Origin: Asinibacterium sp. OR53
Lineage (GTDB): Bacteria; Bacteroidota; Bacteroidia; Chitinophagales; Chitinophagaceae
Direction of reading: 5' to 3'
DNA length: 64,000 nucleotides
Assembly (NCBI RefSeq): GCF_000515315.1
Contig: NZ_KI911562.1
Span: 124,001 to 188,000 of the forward strand
The notes below the pieces were generated by a model, which ran no database searches, was not told the DNA's origin, and saw nothing but the letters and a program-made list of their open reading frames with translations. Below, piece by piece: positions 37,075 through 46,420 of the stretch. A program made the translations under genes and the position numbers. Position 1 is the first letter of the stretch. Each line of letters begins with the position of its first letter.

Positions 37075-38683
37075 AAGTGAGGTTCAGGGTTCCATAAAAG
37101 TTGAAGCGGTCTTTTCCGGCTTCCCAGGTATAGTTTTTCGACTGGATGAATTGCAGGAGTGAACTCGCTATCCATTTACCGAAACGTTGCTGGCCGGTAA
37201 AGCCTACAGAATAATCTGACCAGTACACGGGGTAACTGTTAGGATCGTGCTGGAGCCGTTCCAATTTTATACCCAACCGTTTCCAACCGTGTACCCAGGT
37301 GGTGGCGAAGGTTTGTACATTGTTGCCAGGGCCAATACCGGCGCCGATTATGCGGCTTTGCTGAGTATAGCCACCTTGGTATCCATACCAATTACCAGCA
37401 GTTCGCGGAATATAGTCCGAAGGCTGTGAAAGCCTGGTCAATTCTGCTTGTACGTCCAGCCATTGATTCTTCGCGTTTAGAGGAACCATTTTTCGGGCAC
37501 CCAGAATATATGCAGTTGAATGGGGTACATTAAGCACAAAGTCGCGGATATTGAGCAGATTATCTCCCCAGCCATATTCAGCATAAATTTCGGTATGAGC
37601 TTGGGGGAATAGATAACGTGCGTGCAAGCTTAGCATTTGTTTGTACCTTTTTTTTACCCCTTGTCGTGTTCCGTAAGCATAGCTCTCTCTAAATACACCA
37701 AAGATCACAGGCATATAGCTGTGGAAGAAATTGCTATTCCCACTTTGCAAACTATCATTGTATGCATAGGCTATTCTATTAATGCCCAGGAAGAGCCCTT
37801 TGATCCATTTGGGTTGGTAAGTGATAGTAACACCATTGAAATATCGCCATTTTTGATGCGGGTCATAGGGACCACTATAACCACTACCATCATAATTTTT
37901 GGGATTATAATACGTAGTAGTCAGGTTCTTATCTTCCCTTAATAGCATAGTATCCTCATAAAGTTTCCCACTCACCAATTGCCATTCAAAACTACCGATG
38001 GGAGTTTTTACAGGCCTTGTAGAATTGAAAGTAAGGTGCAGGAATCCGGGTGCGTTATTGCTCATCAGCAAGGAATTAAAACTACCCGGCCCCCACCAAA
38101 GATTTTCCGTAGAAATACCTAATGAAACAGCTCCGGCATTCAGCCGGATACTGGATTGGCCGGGTAAGACACGCGAGTAACTACCTCTTGTTACCGCACC
38201 ATAGGTGTTAGTATGTTCAAACCCGGTGTTAGCAGCGTATACTACTACAGGCTTTACCTGTATGCTCAATGGCCCAATAGCAGTATAAGCGCCGGCAGTA
38301 ATAAGCCCCTGCCATCCATTCGCCTGTACAAACCCAGGTTGATTCCATCCATAAGGGTGATGTGTATTCAACTGACTGTTGATGGTAAGAGGGAAAATTT
38401 CTAATACCCCTTTGTCTCCTATTCGTTTCCTGGTCACATTTATACTGGCACTATCATCAATCAGTTTATAAATGCTGTCAGTTGTAATGGCCCCTTCCGC
38501 AAAAAAAGGTCGTGCCATTAGAGAATACTTTGCATTCAATTTCCCTTGCAATTGCAACATCCGCAGTGCCTGATCATTTACCGATCCTATCTCCACTCCC
38601 TGGGCAGCTGCCTGCAATCCACCCATTAAAAAAACAAAAAGCTTACCTAATTTCAGTAAGCTAACTCTATACTTGTTCTTCAT
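37064..38683 (-). CDS. Wzi-like capsule-assembly outer-membrane beta-barrel (paralogue 3)
   Basis: The ATG at 38683 gives 539 residues, chosen because it opens a signal peptide (LLKLGKLFVFLMGGLQAAAQ). An upstream in-frame start at 38719 would read through the repeat copy at 38696. The body is beta-rich and ends LNLTYVF. It shares the WWGPG and NAPGFLH motifs with paralogue 2, which it overlaps by 11 bp. Its sequence is more AT-rich than paralogue 2. These two genes may serve a second glycan or different export partners. Confidence 0.83.
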   Translation of the reverse strand: MKNKYRVSLLKLGKLFVFLMGGLQAAAQGVEIGSVNDQALRMLQLQGKLNAKYSLMARPFFAEGAITTDSIYKLIDDSASINVTRKRIGDKGVLEIFPLTINSQLNTHHPYGWNQPGFVQANGWQGLITAGAYTAIGPLSIQVKPVVVYAANTGFEHTNTYGAVTRGSYSRVLPGQSSIRLNAGAVSLGISTENLWWGPGSFNSLLMSNNAPGFLHLTFNSTRPVKTPIGSFEWQLVSGKLYEDTMLLREDKNLTTTYYNPKNYDGSGYSGPYDPHQKWRYFNGVTITYQPKWIKGLFLGINRIAYAYNDSLQSGNSNFFHSYMPVIFGVFRESYAYGTRQGVKKRYKQMLSLHARYLFPQAHTEIYAEYGWGDNLLNIRDFVLNVPHSTAYILGARKMVPLNAKNQWLDVQAELTRLSQPSDYIPRTAGNWYGYQGGYTQQSRIIGAGIGPGNNVQTFATTWVHGWKRLGIKLERLQHDPNSYPVYWSDYSVGFTGQQRFGKWIASSLLQFIQSKNYTWEAGKDRFNFYGTLNLTYVF

Positions 38684-38695
38684 ATCCTTATTAAT

Positions 38696-38737
38696 CGTCA
38701 TCCCGAGCAAGCGAAGCACGCCGAGGGACCTGCCCGA
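38696..38737. repeat. Truncated REP-like repeat, copy 9
   Basis: Only one arm of the unit is left (CGTCATCCCGAGCAAGCGAA, GGGACCTGCCCGA). The inverted right arm is missing, and the sequence runs directly into the stop codon of the 38738 dehydratase gene. It is the last copy seen. None occurs in the remaining 25 kb, so it lies at the border with the AT-rich glycan locus. Confidence 0.8.
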
Positions 38738-40678
38738 TTACGAAACAGCTCTATTCATCTCAATAACCGCCGCCTTATCCCCATCCAACTGCTCAAACAC
38801 CGAATTATTACTAACAAACTCCGGAACCAGTTCTTTCATTTTCGCTACCATCTGCATCATGCCGTCCTTTTGTTTGGCTAATGCAAATAAGTCCTCAAAA
38901 TGATGCAGCATATCATCCAGATGATTTTGCCTTACTTTCGCTATCATGATCTTTTCATGATAGGTCGGCAAAGTATTTTCAGAGTCTGTCAGTAATTCTT
39001 CATATAATTTTTCACCTGGTCTTAAGCCAGTATATTTTATATCAACATCAATGCCAGGTACCAATCCGTATAATCTAATCATTTTTTTAGCCAAATCCAC
39101 AATAGGAACAGGTTTCCCCATGTCAAACACAAAGATTTCTCCCCCCTTCCCCATAGACCCAGCTTCTAACACAAGCTGACAAGCTTCAGGGATGGTCATG
39201 AAGAAACGAGTAATATTAGGATGTGTCACTGTTACTGGCCCTCCCTTCTGAATCTGCTCCTTAAATCTAATAATTACTGAGCCATTAGACCCTAATACGT
39301 TTCCGAAACGAGTAGTAATGAATTTTGTGGTAGTGTGATGGTTATTGTTAATCAGATTCGCGATCTGGTGATAATGCAATGATTGTACATAAGTTTCAGC
39401 TAGTCGTTTAGAAGCTCCCATTACATTGGTAGGATTGACTGCTTTATCAGTAGACACCATTACGAATCGCTGTGCTTTATACTTTACAGCAAGATCAGCT
39501 ATAATTCTTGTCCCCAATACGTTAGTTAAAATTGCTTCAGAAGGGCAAAGTTCCATCATAGGAACATGCTTGTAAGCTGCCGCATGATACACATAATGTG
39601 GTTCAAATAGGTTAAAAAGTTCTTCCATTCGATCCCTATTCGTTACATCTCCCAGGTAAGAAACATAGTTAGTAGAGGTCTTTATATCTTGTAATTCTAG
39701 TTCTAATTGATGTAAAGGCGTTTCTGCCTGATCACAAAGTACAATTGTCTGAGGATCAAATTTTAGGAGTTGTCGAACGATCTCACTACCAATTGACCCG
39801 GCAGCACCTGTAACCAATATCCGCTTATTCTTTATCTGATTACCAATCTCTTCATTATTAATGCGGATAGGTTCTCTTTCTAAAAGGTTTTCAATCTTAA
39901 TAGTTTGAAGTTGACGAGCCGAGAACTGACCATTAATCCATTTATCTAAAGGAGGAACATTTAACACGGTAATATCATGGTCTAAACAAAAGTCAACCAG
40001 TTCATTCTTTTTTGCCGGAGGGAGGTTAAAGGCAGCTATAATAATTTCATCAATTTTCTGCGTCAATGAAAGAGTTTGAAGATCCAACGTATGGCTAATT
40101 TTAATGCCATCAACTACTTTACCCACTTTACGTAAGTCATCATCTACAAAAGCCACAATATTAACATTTGAAGTAGTATCATGTTCTAATACTCTTTTAG
40201 TTGCAAATCCTGCTTCTCCTGCACCGTATATAATTACATTCTTCCGGTCCATTTTATAGTTTCGGAAGTACGCAAAAGTATATTTTACCAATACTCTGTA
40301 AGAAATCAAAAATAAAAAACTAAAGAATGCATAAATGATCAGAGTTACATTAGAAAAGAAAAGTGCGCTGCCCGAATTGGAAGACACGAGACTAATAAAA
40401 AACAATACACTGGTCGACATAGCTATTGCATAGCAAATTCTTAAAGCATCTTGTACTCCTGTATAGCGGATAATGCCTGCATAAGTCCGGAAATTGATAA
40501 ATACAATAGAATTAATGAGTATAATGATGAGTAAATTGCCACTCAAGTCATGTAAATTGAGTCCACCAAGAGTTAGGTTGTATTTAATCAGTGAAGAAAA
40601 AATGAACGAAAAGCAGCAAATAACAAGATCAATCAGAAAGATGATCCAACGTGGAACAATGTTTATGTGTTTAAACAT
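38738..40678 (-). CDS. Membrane-bound nucleoside-diphosphate-sugar 4,6-dehydratase (WbpM/FlaA1 large type)
   Basis: A 646-residue protein. Four N-terminal transmembrane helices (to about 130) are followed by a CoA-binding-like Rossmann fold (IIYGAGEAGFATKRVLEHD) and a second NAD(P)-binding domain with TGAAGSIGSEIVRQLL. The active-site region STDKAVNPTNVMGASKRLAE has Met in place of the usual Tyr, which is normal for WbpM-type dehydratases. It would convert UDP-GlcNAc to the 4-keto-6-deoxy sugar used by the 41.6-kb reductase. It is the last gene of the minus-strand glycan locus, as wbpM is in Pseudomonas O-antigen loci. Confidence 0.93.
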   Translation of the reverse strand: MFKHINIVPRWIIFLIDLVICCFSFIFSSLIKYNLTLGGLNLHDLSGNLLIIILINSIVFINFRTYAGIIRYTGVQDALRICYAIAMSTSVLFFISLVSSNSGSALFFSNVTLIIYAFFSFLFLISYRVLVKYTFAYFRNYKMDRKNVIIYGAGEAGFATKRVLEHDTTSNVNIVAFVDDDLRKVGKVVDGIKISHTLDLQTLSLTQKIDEIIIAAFNLPPAKKNELVDFCLDHDITVLNVPPLDKWINGQFSARQLQTIKIENLLEREPIRINNEEIGNQIKNKRILVTGAAGSIGSEIVRQLLKFDPQTIVLCDQAETPLHQLELELQDIKTSTNYVSYLGDVTNRDRMEELFNLFEPHYVYHAAAYKHVPMMELCPSEAILTNVLGTRIIADLAVKYKAQRFVMVSTDKAVNPTNVMGASKRLAETYVQSLHYHQIANLINNNHHTTTKFITTRFGNVLGSNGSVIIRFKEQIQKGGPVTVTHPNITRFFMTIPEACQLVLEAGSMGKGGEIFVFDMGKPVPIVDLAKKMIRLYGLVPGIDVDIKYTGLRPGEKLYEELLTDSENTLPTYHEKIMIAKVRQNHLDDMLHHFEDLFALAKQKDGMMQMVAKMKELVPEFVSNNSVFEQLDGDKAAVIEMNRAVS

Positions 40679-40687
40679 GTTTATAGT

Positions 40688-41659
40688 TTAGCAGTTGTAA
40701 GTAGCAAATAAGCGATGTTTACCTTCAAATCGGAGTCTAAATATAACATATATTATAAGAATTACAAATAGTGCTACGATCGGAAGTAAATATAGCTGGC
40801 TTAGGTATGCATAGATCAATAAAATATCAACTATCGCCTGAACGCCTGCGTACAATAAACTAACGATCCAATGATCCCATCCAGCTTCATTAGTTAAGTA
40901 TTGATAAAAATGAGAGCGATGAGCTTTCATTAACGGTTCCTTTCGTAAAATACGACAAAAGATTGTAAACACGGTATCAATACCATAAACACTTAATAAC
41001 AATATCCAATATGGAAACGAGGTAGAGATAATCAATGATAATACTAAAAAACAGATAATAAAAGCAAGAGAAACACTACCTACATCCCCTGCGAAGCATT
41101 TAGCACGCTTACGCAGGTTAAAAAAAGAGAATATTGTCAATGCTGCTAAAATTGAAAGAAAAAACAAGCTGTTTTGTAAAAACTGAACCTGTTCACTAAT
41201 CCAAAATAAGCTGGCAATAGTTACTATAGAGTATAGTGCAGTAACGCCATTGATACCATCCATAAAATTATATGCATTGATCACTCCTGTAATGATAACA
41301 AAAAATACCAATAGCCATCCTACCGATAATACGCCAATAAATGAGTACAATAAACCGATCACTGCTATACTTTGTATAACAAGTCGAATCTTGCTATCAA
41401 CACTTTTTATATCATCTACAAAACTTAACACCGAGATTAATAATAAAGATCCTATCAATAGCAGCTCATTTAAACTACTAAATGGCAGAAAAATAACAGA
41501 AGCTATTGGGAAAATAATACCTCCACCCCTAATAGTAATATACTGATGGGAGCTTCTATTATTTGGCTTGTCAACAATATTTCGCTTTGTTGCAATGACA
41601 AAATATAATAATTCGAGTAACAGGAATACAATACTCAATCCTATATAATCAATCCACAT
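40688..41659 (-). CDS. MraY-like undecaprenyl-phosphate HexNAc-1-phosphate transferase (WbpL/WecA type)
   Basis: A 323-residue polytopic membrane protein of the PNPT family. It has the motifs KPNNRSSHQYITIRGGGIIF, FVDDIKSVDSKIRL, NAYNFMDGINGVTAL, KCFAGDVGSVSLAF and a cytoplasmic loop with KAHRSHFYQYL. These bind Mg2+ and the nucleotide sugar. It would start assembly with QuiNAc-1-P, FucNAc-1-P or GlcNAc-1-P on undecaprenyl phosphate. Its start overlaps the reductase gene by 11 bp, and 9 bp separate its stop from the dehydratase gene. Confidence 0.93.
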   Translation of the reverse strand: MWIDYIGLSIVFLLLELLYFVIATKRNIVDKPNNRSSHQYITIRGGGIIFPIASVIFLPFSSLNELLLIGSLLLISVLSFVDDIKSVDSKIRLVIQSIAVIGLLYSFIGVLSVGWLLVFFVIITGVINAYNFMDGINGVTALYSIVTIASLFWISEQVQFLQNSLFFLSILAALTIFSFFNLRKRAKCFAGDVGSVSLAFIICFLVLSLIISTSFPYWILLLSVYGIDTVFTIFCRILRKEPLMKAHRSHFYQYLTNEAGWDHWIVSLLYAGVQAIVDILLIYAYLSQLYLLPIVALFVILIIYVIFRLRFEGKHRLFATYNC

Positions 41660-42575
41660 AAGTAAAAGAAGAAATAGTTTTTTTTAATCCAGTTCCCGCA
41701 TCCACTGGTAACTTTTTTTGCAATGCTTCAATTAACTTCCGGTTGTCTACTACATAGTCTTCTGTAAGCTTTTGTAGTCTTTCTGTATTCAACGGCAAAG
41801 GAAGATAATTGCCTGCTCTTGCTATAGCGCGAATCCATGAAGCAGGAATTGCGATCAATCGCTTTCTCTTGCCCAAAACATCCGCAATGATCTCGACTAC
41901 CTCATTCGTACTTAAACATTGATCATCCGCAATATGGTAAACTCCTGGTGCAATATCCTTCCTTTGCAGCAACTCCTGAATCACAAAACAAAGATTCTCC
42001 ACAGATAAGAAAGATCGCTGGTTGTCAAATGCTGCTAATGGATACGGAATACCTCTTTTTACTACTTGGTATAAAAGATTCAGATTACCCTTATTTCCTG
42101 GCCCATGTATCATACAAGGCCTTAGAATATAAACTCTTTTGCGAGGGGGTAATATAGCTTGTTGCAAATATGTCTCTGCAGCCAGTTTCGATTTTCCATA
42201 ATCTGTTAATGGTTTTGGTATATGAGTTTCTGTCAATGCCCCTTCCACTCTGTCTGCTATTGCTTTCACTGAACTCAGATAAACGAAAACTTCCGAATCT
42301 GATTCTAGGAATGCATCAAACAAACGCTTCGTCAGCTCCGTATTGACTTCATAATACTCTGCCGAATTAACCTCTTTACGCAAATCATGCGCCTTTCCTG
42401 CAAGATGAACAATTCCATAAACGGACTGCTGGTTCAAGAATACAGCATCAACAGCATCATATCCAGGACCAAATGTCCGAGACAAGGGTATAGTATCCAC
42501 TCCCCTTTCTTTCAAATACGGCAGCAAATTTGCGCCTACAAATCCGCTGACACCAGTAATAGCAATACGCTTCAT
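41649..42575 (-). CDS. NAD-dependent epimerase/4-ketoreductase (WbpV/WbpK type)
   Basis: A 308-residue short-chain-type enzyme. N-terminal KRIAITGVSGFVGANLLPYL binds NAD(P). YLSSVKAIAD and the catalytic YGKSK (within LTDYGKSKLAAET) follow. The C-terminal half is typical of sugar-nucleotide reductases. Placed between a WbpL-like and a glycosyltransferase gene, it probably reduces the 4-keto intermediate made by the dehydratase, giving UDP-D-QuiNAc or UDP-D-FucNAc. Which C4 epimer is made cannot be told. It overlaps both neighbours (4 and 11 bp). Confidence 0.87.
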   Translation of the reverse strand: MKRIAITGVSGFVGANLLPYLKERGVDTIPLSRTFGPGYDAVDAVFLNQQSVYGIVHLAGKAHDLRKEVNSAEYYEVNTELTKRLFDAFLESDSEVFVYLSSVKAIADRVEGALTETHIPKPLTDYGKSKLAAETYLQQAILPPRKRVYILRPCMIHGPGNKGNLNLLYQVVKRGIPYPLAAFDNQRSFLSVENLCFVIQELLQRKDIAPGVYHIADDQCLSTNEVVEIIADVLGKRKRLIAIPASWIRAIARAGNYLPLPLNTERLQKLTEDYVVDNRKLIEALQKKLPVDAGTGLKKTISSFTYVD

Positions 42576-43741
42576 AGGTAACTGGCAATGGATTGTGCCA
42601 TCTCTTTATTTATCTGCTTTCTATTGAACTGATTTATGAATTCATTACGATGTGGCAATTCATAGCTATAGCTTTCTAACTTTTTAACTAATTCCTTAGC
42701 ATCAGTTGGATTAAACACAATACTGTTTGGTACATGCTGTTTTATAAAGCTTCTTGCATATCCGTTTACTCCTGCTATTACTGGTCTGGGGAAAGCTCCT
42801 AGTTCAAATAACTTTGATGGAAGTACTTTCTCAAATGCTGCATAATCGTTTAAATGCATAAATAGAAAATGAGAGCGTTTGTATATTTCAATCAAAGCAT
42901 CTCTTTTAACCGGTTTTTCCAAAACAACATTTGATAGTTGTTGCTCATGGATCGCAGTCTCTAATAAAACCTTAGCGCCCCCATCTCCGATTATCCGAAA
43001 CAAATACCCTTTACCCAATTGCTTTGCAACTTCAGGAATAATCTTATGTAACCCCTGCCCTTCTCCAATATTACCTGCATAGGTAATCGTAATAGGGTCG
43101 GGAGACAATAAGGTACTATAATCCTCATCATGTACAAATTCCTCATCAATGCCATTGGTATAATGGCTATAAACCGCCGTTTCATATTTCTTAAAATAAG
43201 GCTCAAATCCACCAGATATAAGATTTATATGCGTTGCATAACGAAATACTTTTCGTTCGATCATTCTCAAAATAGGCAGGAGCAAAGCCTTCACCCCTTT
43301 ATTCGAGATAACATCGTTTAATGTGTCTGTAAAAATATCCCTGATATCGAGGTATAAGGGGGCTCTCATATTTTTAGCAATCCGATATCCCAGATAGGCA
43401 GTAAACAATCGTGACGAAGAAGCAAAAACCAAATCATATCGCTTAGTGGCAACAAGTTTTTTTACAGTGAAGAAATAATGTGTGAAAGCACTTACCTGGT
43501 CCATAAAGCCACTTTTATGTGGAGGTAATAATATTCTATGAACCGATAAATTTCCCAATTGCTCCTTTTCTGGCGTTTCAACAGAAAAACTGCTATACCT
43601 ATTTGGCATCGTGGTAATTACTTCTACGGTTGCATTGCCTTTAATTTGTGTTGCAAGCTCTCGGGCTAAGGGTGAATTTCGAAAGGAACCTGCACAAAGA
43701 TCAGGTTCAAAATAAAAACTCAAATAAAGTATATGTTTCAT
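42572..43741 (-). CDS. Glycosyltransferase family 4 (WbuB-like)
   Basis: A 389-residue GT-B transferase. It opens with HILYLSFYFEPDLCAGSFRN and continues with TTMPNRYSSF and KRYDLVFASSSRLFTAYLGY, as in the WbuB-like group that adds the second sugar to an N-acetyl-6-deoxyhexosamine. The donor half shows TYAGNIGEGQGLHKIIPEVA and IGDGGAKVLL. The usual EX7E segment is less obvious (VLPSKLFELGAFPRPVIAGV). It overlaps the reductase and the heparinase-like genes by 4 bp each. Confidence 0.88.
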   Translation of the reverse strand: MKHILYLSFYFEPDLCAGSFRNSPLARELATQIKGNATVEVITTMPNRYSSFSVETPEKEQLGNLSVHRILLPPHKSGFMDQVSAFTHYFFTVKKLVATKRYDLVFASSSRLFTAYLGYRIAKNMRAPLYLDIRDIFTDTLNDVISNKGVKALLLPILRMIERKVFRYATHINLISGGFEPYFKKYETAVYSHYTNGIDEEFVHDEDYSTLLSPDPITITYAGNIGEGQGLHKIIPEVAKQLGKGYLFRIIGDGGAKVLLETAIHEQQLSNVVLEKPVKRDALIEIYKRSHFLFMHLNDYAAFEKVLPSKLFELGAFPRPVIAGVNGYARSFIKQHVPNSIVFNPTDAKELVKKLESYSYELPHRNEFINQFNRKQINKEMAQSIASYL

Positions 43742-45327
43742 AAAAATTCAAACCTAAGCTTCGCTTCCCCTAAAGCACTGTAAGTAACCCTTTTTGTGGG
43801 AGTCACCTGATTAAATGTTTCCGCTGTTATCGTCGCAACTATCTCTTTTGGTGCATTACAATATATACAAACAGAATCAAGCAAGATATTCACATCTTGC
43901 TCAACCACATTAATCCCTGGTTTCAATAATAGAGACCCTTCGAACTTTATAGGTCCTTCATGTAGCTTAGAAGCAGTATCTTTTAATTCTAAACTATTTT
44001 CATTCGCCTTAAATTCTCTAATATGTTGAATAGGTAATCCTGCATAATTGTTTACACAAGCGATAATCAATCCATCTTCTTCTTTTATCAGTTGACATTT
44101 TGCTCTCTTTCCAATTCTGAATCCTCCCCATACATCGCTTTGATTTTTTTTATTAATAGTTATCGTATTATGGGCTGTCGTTCCTCTTTCCCATAAACGT
44201 TGCTGAGTAATGGCATAAGTAGATGTTCCAGGGTCTACTACAACCTGTTGATCTTTATGCCATATGCAAAAACTAAGCATATCGGCATGTGTATGTCCCG
44301 GCTGATAGCTTGGTAGTATATTACCCACATTTAGTAACATTTCCCAACTCTTACCTTTCAACTTTCTGAAACCGGATTCCCTTAACTCTATTTGCTTCCA
44401 CTCCAGTTGCAAATAATCTGAAGCTCGATTCAATTGATTTGTTTCTGGGGCTACCCCTTTTGCTGCATCATTCATTAACGCCCAGCTACCATCCGGGAAA
44501 CTAAAAGCATTTATCCAACCCAACATCTTTGATGCTGTTGTTTCTAAAATTGGAAGTATCGAGGATTCAAATAAGTTATGATTTCGCTCAATCTCAATGC
44601 ATAGCAACAGTCTCGACAATAAAATACTATGATACATTGGCGTTCGTTCATAATGTCCTCCATCCGAAAGCACTTGTTCCTTCAGCTGTTTCGTTAACAA
44701 GCGAGAACTCCTGTGGTATAGTTGCTGATTGTTCAATGCATGGGCCGCAATAAACAGTGCGTAACAATTTTCCAATAAATGATTGCCCAATAAATGGTAT
44801 TCTAAATTATGATTGAGGTAATCAACCTGAAACTTCAATGCCTTGAGTGTATTGACGTCTAAAATGCCATGTCTACTGTGAAATAAAAGGCTATTTATGA
44901 TCCGAAGAGAAACGGGATAGGGTTCCGGTTTTATCACCCCATTCAGTAATGCAATAGATAAATCATCGAGTAATCCTCTTCTTGTGTTTACAGGGATATC
45001 TTCATCCAGTAAATAGTTTAAATATTGAAGATTGTAATTCCATAGTTTTCCATGGCCATTAAAGTTCCAGTCTATCCCATTTACAAAGCAGTGATCTAGC
45101 CCTATGAAACAAAACTGTCCTTCTTTTTTGTATTCACCTTGCCCAGTTAATAGCATTTCATGAACTGAGCAGTTCAATGGAGAGATATCCGTTCTATAAT
45201 AAGTTTTATACCAATGTATCGATAAGAACCTGTTTTTGATCCTATACCATATTTGAAAAAAAAACTGGTTTGCCTGCAAGTGTCGGACGGTGTGAATTAA
45301 TCGAATTAATTTTTTCAATACTAACAT
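43738..45327 (-). CDS. Heparinase II/III-like / alginate-lyase-like protein in a glycan locus
   Basis: A 529-residue protein with an (alpha/alpha) toroid in the N-terminal 330 residues (including LLGNHLLENCYALFIAAHAL) and a C-terminal beta-sandwich from about 340 (YQPGHTHADMLSFCIWHKD). GNHLLEN and the HTHAD motif are characteristic of the heparinase II/III family, whose members cut uronic-acid glycans. There is no signal peptide, so it may act in the cytoplasm, unlike secreted lyases. Such genes recur in O-antigen and capsule loci next to WecB and a two-domain oxidoreductase, as here. Its precise role in assembly is not established. Confidence 0.85.
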   Translation of the reverse strand: MLVLKKLIRLIHTVRHLQANQFFFQIWYRIKNRFLSIHWYKTYYRTDISPLNCSVHEMLLTGQGEYKKEGQFCFIGLDHCFVNGIDWNFNGHGKLWNYNLQYLNYLLDEDIPVNTRRGLLDDLSIALLNGVIKPEPYPVSLRIINSLLFHSRHGILDVNTLKALKFQVDYLNHNLEYHLLGNHLLENCYALFIAAHALNNQQLYHRSSRLLTKQLKEQVLSDGGHYERTPMYHSILLSRLLLCIEIERNHNLFESSILPILETTASKMLGWINAFSFPDGSWALMNDAAKGVAPETNQLNRASDYLQLEWKQIELRESGFRKLKGKSWEMLLNVGNILPSYQPGHTHADMLSFCIWHKDQQVVVDPGTSTYAITQQRLWERGTTAHNTITINKKNQSDVWGGFRIGKRAKCQLIKEEDGLIIACVNNYAGLPIQHIREFKANENSLELKDTASKLHEGPIKFEGSLLLKPGINVVEQDVNILLDSVCIYCNAPKEIVATITAETFNQVTPTKRVTYSALGEAKLRFEFL

Positions 45328-45328
45328 T

Positions 45329-46420
45329 TCAATTATATAATCGGTTCAATACCGATACTATGCGTTCACTTGTTTTACCATCCCATAATGGAGGAATAGT
45401 TCCTTTTTTCCATTTGCCATTGAAAAGCTTTTCAAACGCAGGAGGCAAGTTGCCAGGGTCTGTGCCAATTAATTCATTAGTGCCAATGTCAACTGTTTCC
45501 GGACGCTCAGTATTATTCCTCAATGTAATACAAGGAACCCGCATTACTGTTGTTTCTTCTGTAATACCCCCACTATCGGTAATAACTGCTTTGGCATATT
45601 TTACCAAATAGTTAAATTCCAAATACGACATTGGATTTATCATCAGCAATTGATCTGTTTGGATACCTATTTTTTGTAAATTTTTACCTGTACGTGGGTG
45701 AACAGGGAAAATAATGGGCAGGCCTCTTGAGCTATCTATAATTGTTTGTATAAGCTTTTTTAATTTTTCCTCCACATCTACATTAGCCGGTCGATGCAGG
45801 GTCAGTACAAAATAGTTACCAGCTACCAACCCAGATGCTTCCCATATTGGTGGTTTTATAAAACGCTTTTCATTTTTTAACAGGGTATCAATCATAGTAT
45901 TACCTACAAAGTGAATTCTATTTTCTCTAATCCCTGCTTTTTGGAGATTCATATTAGCAACATCAGAGGTAGTAAAATAATGATCGGTGATGGCATCAGT
46001 TACCAGTCTATTAATTTCTTCTGGCATAGACAGATCAAAAGACCTAATACCTGCTTCAACATGTACGACATCTATATGCATTTTTTTAGCAACAATGGAA
46101 CAGGCAAGGGTTGAAGTCACATCACCAACAACTACAACAACATCACTTGGATGATCTGCCAATTCCTTTTCAAAACGGACCATAATAGCAGCAGTCTGTT
46201 CGGCTTGTGTTCCGCCACCACTTTCAAGATTTACATGTGGCTGTGGTATACCCAGCTGTTCAAAAAAACTGTCGCTCATATTCTTATCATAATGCTGCCC
46301 TGTATGCACCAGTCTGTATTTAATATTAGCTGCTTTTTCATTATGTTTTTCAATTGCTTCGATAATAGGCGCAATCTTCATGAAATTCGGTCGTGCGCCA
46401 GCTATAATTGTAATTCTCAT
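45329..46420 (-). CDS. wecB: UDP-N-acetylglucosamine 2-epimerase (non-hydrolysing)
   Basis: A 363-residue GT-B-like epimerase interconverting UDP-GlcNAc and UDP-ManNAc or a related C2 epimer pair. Motifs include ARPNFMKIAPIIEAIEKHN, HTGQHYDKNMSDSFF, GDVTSTLA, HVEAGIRSFD, MPEEINR and TDSGGITEETT with LRNNTERPETV. The family also includes FnlC-type enzymes acting on 6-deoxy sugars, so the exact substrate is open. It starts inside the stop of the two-domain oxidoreductase gene (4-bp overlap) and ends 1 bp before the heparinase-like gene. Confidence 0.93.
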   Translation of the reverse strand: MRITIIAGARPNFMKIAPIIEAIEKHNEKAANIKYRLVHTGQHYDKNMSDSFFEQLGIPQPHVNLESGGGTQAEQTAAIMVRFEKELADHPSDVVVVVGDVTSTLACSIVAKKMHIDVVHVEAGIRSFDLSMPEEINRLVTDAITDHYFTTSDVANMNLQKAGIRENRIHFVGNTMIDTLLKNEKRFIKPPIWEASGLVAGNYFVLTLHRPANVDVEEKLKKLIQTIIDSSRGLPIIFPVHPRTGKNLQKIGIQTDQLLMINPMSYLEFNYLVKYAKAVITDSGGITEETTVMRVPCITLRNNTERPETVDIGTNELIGTDPGNLPPAFEKLFNGKWKKGTIPPLWDGKTSERIVSVLNRLYN

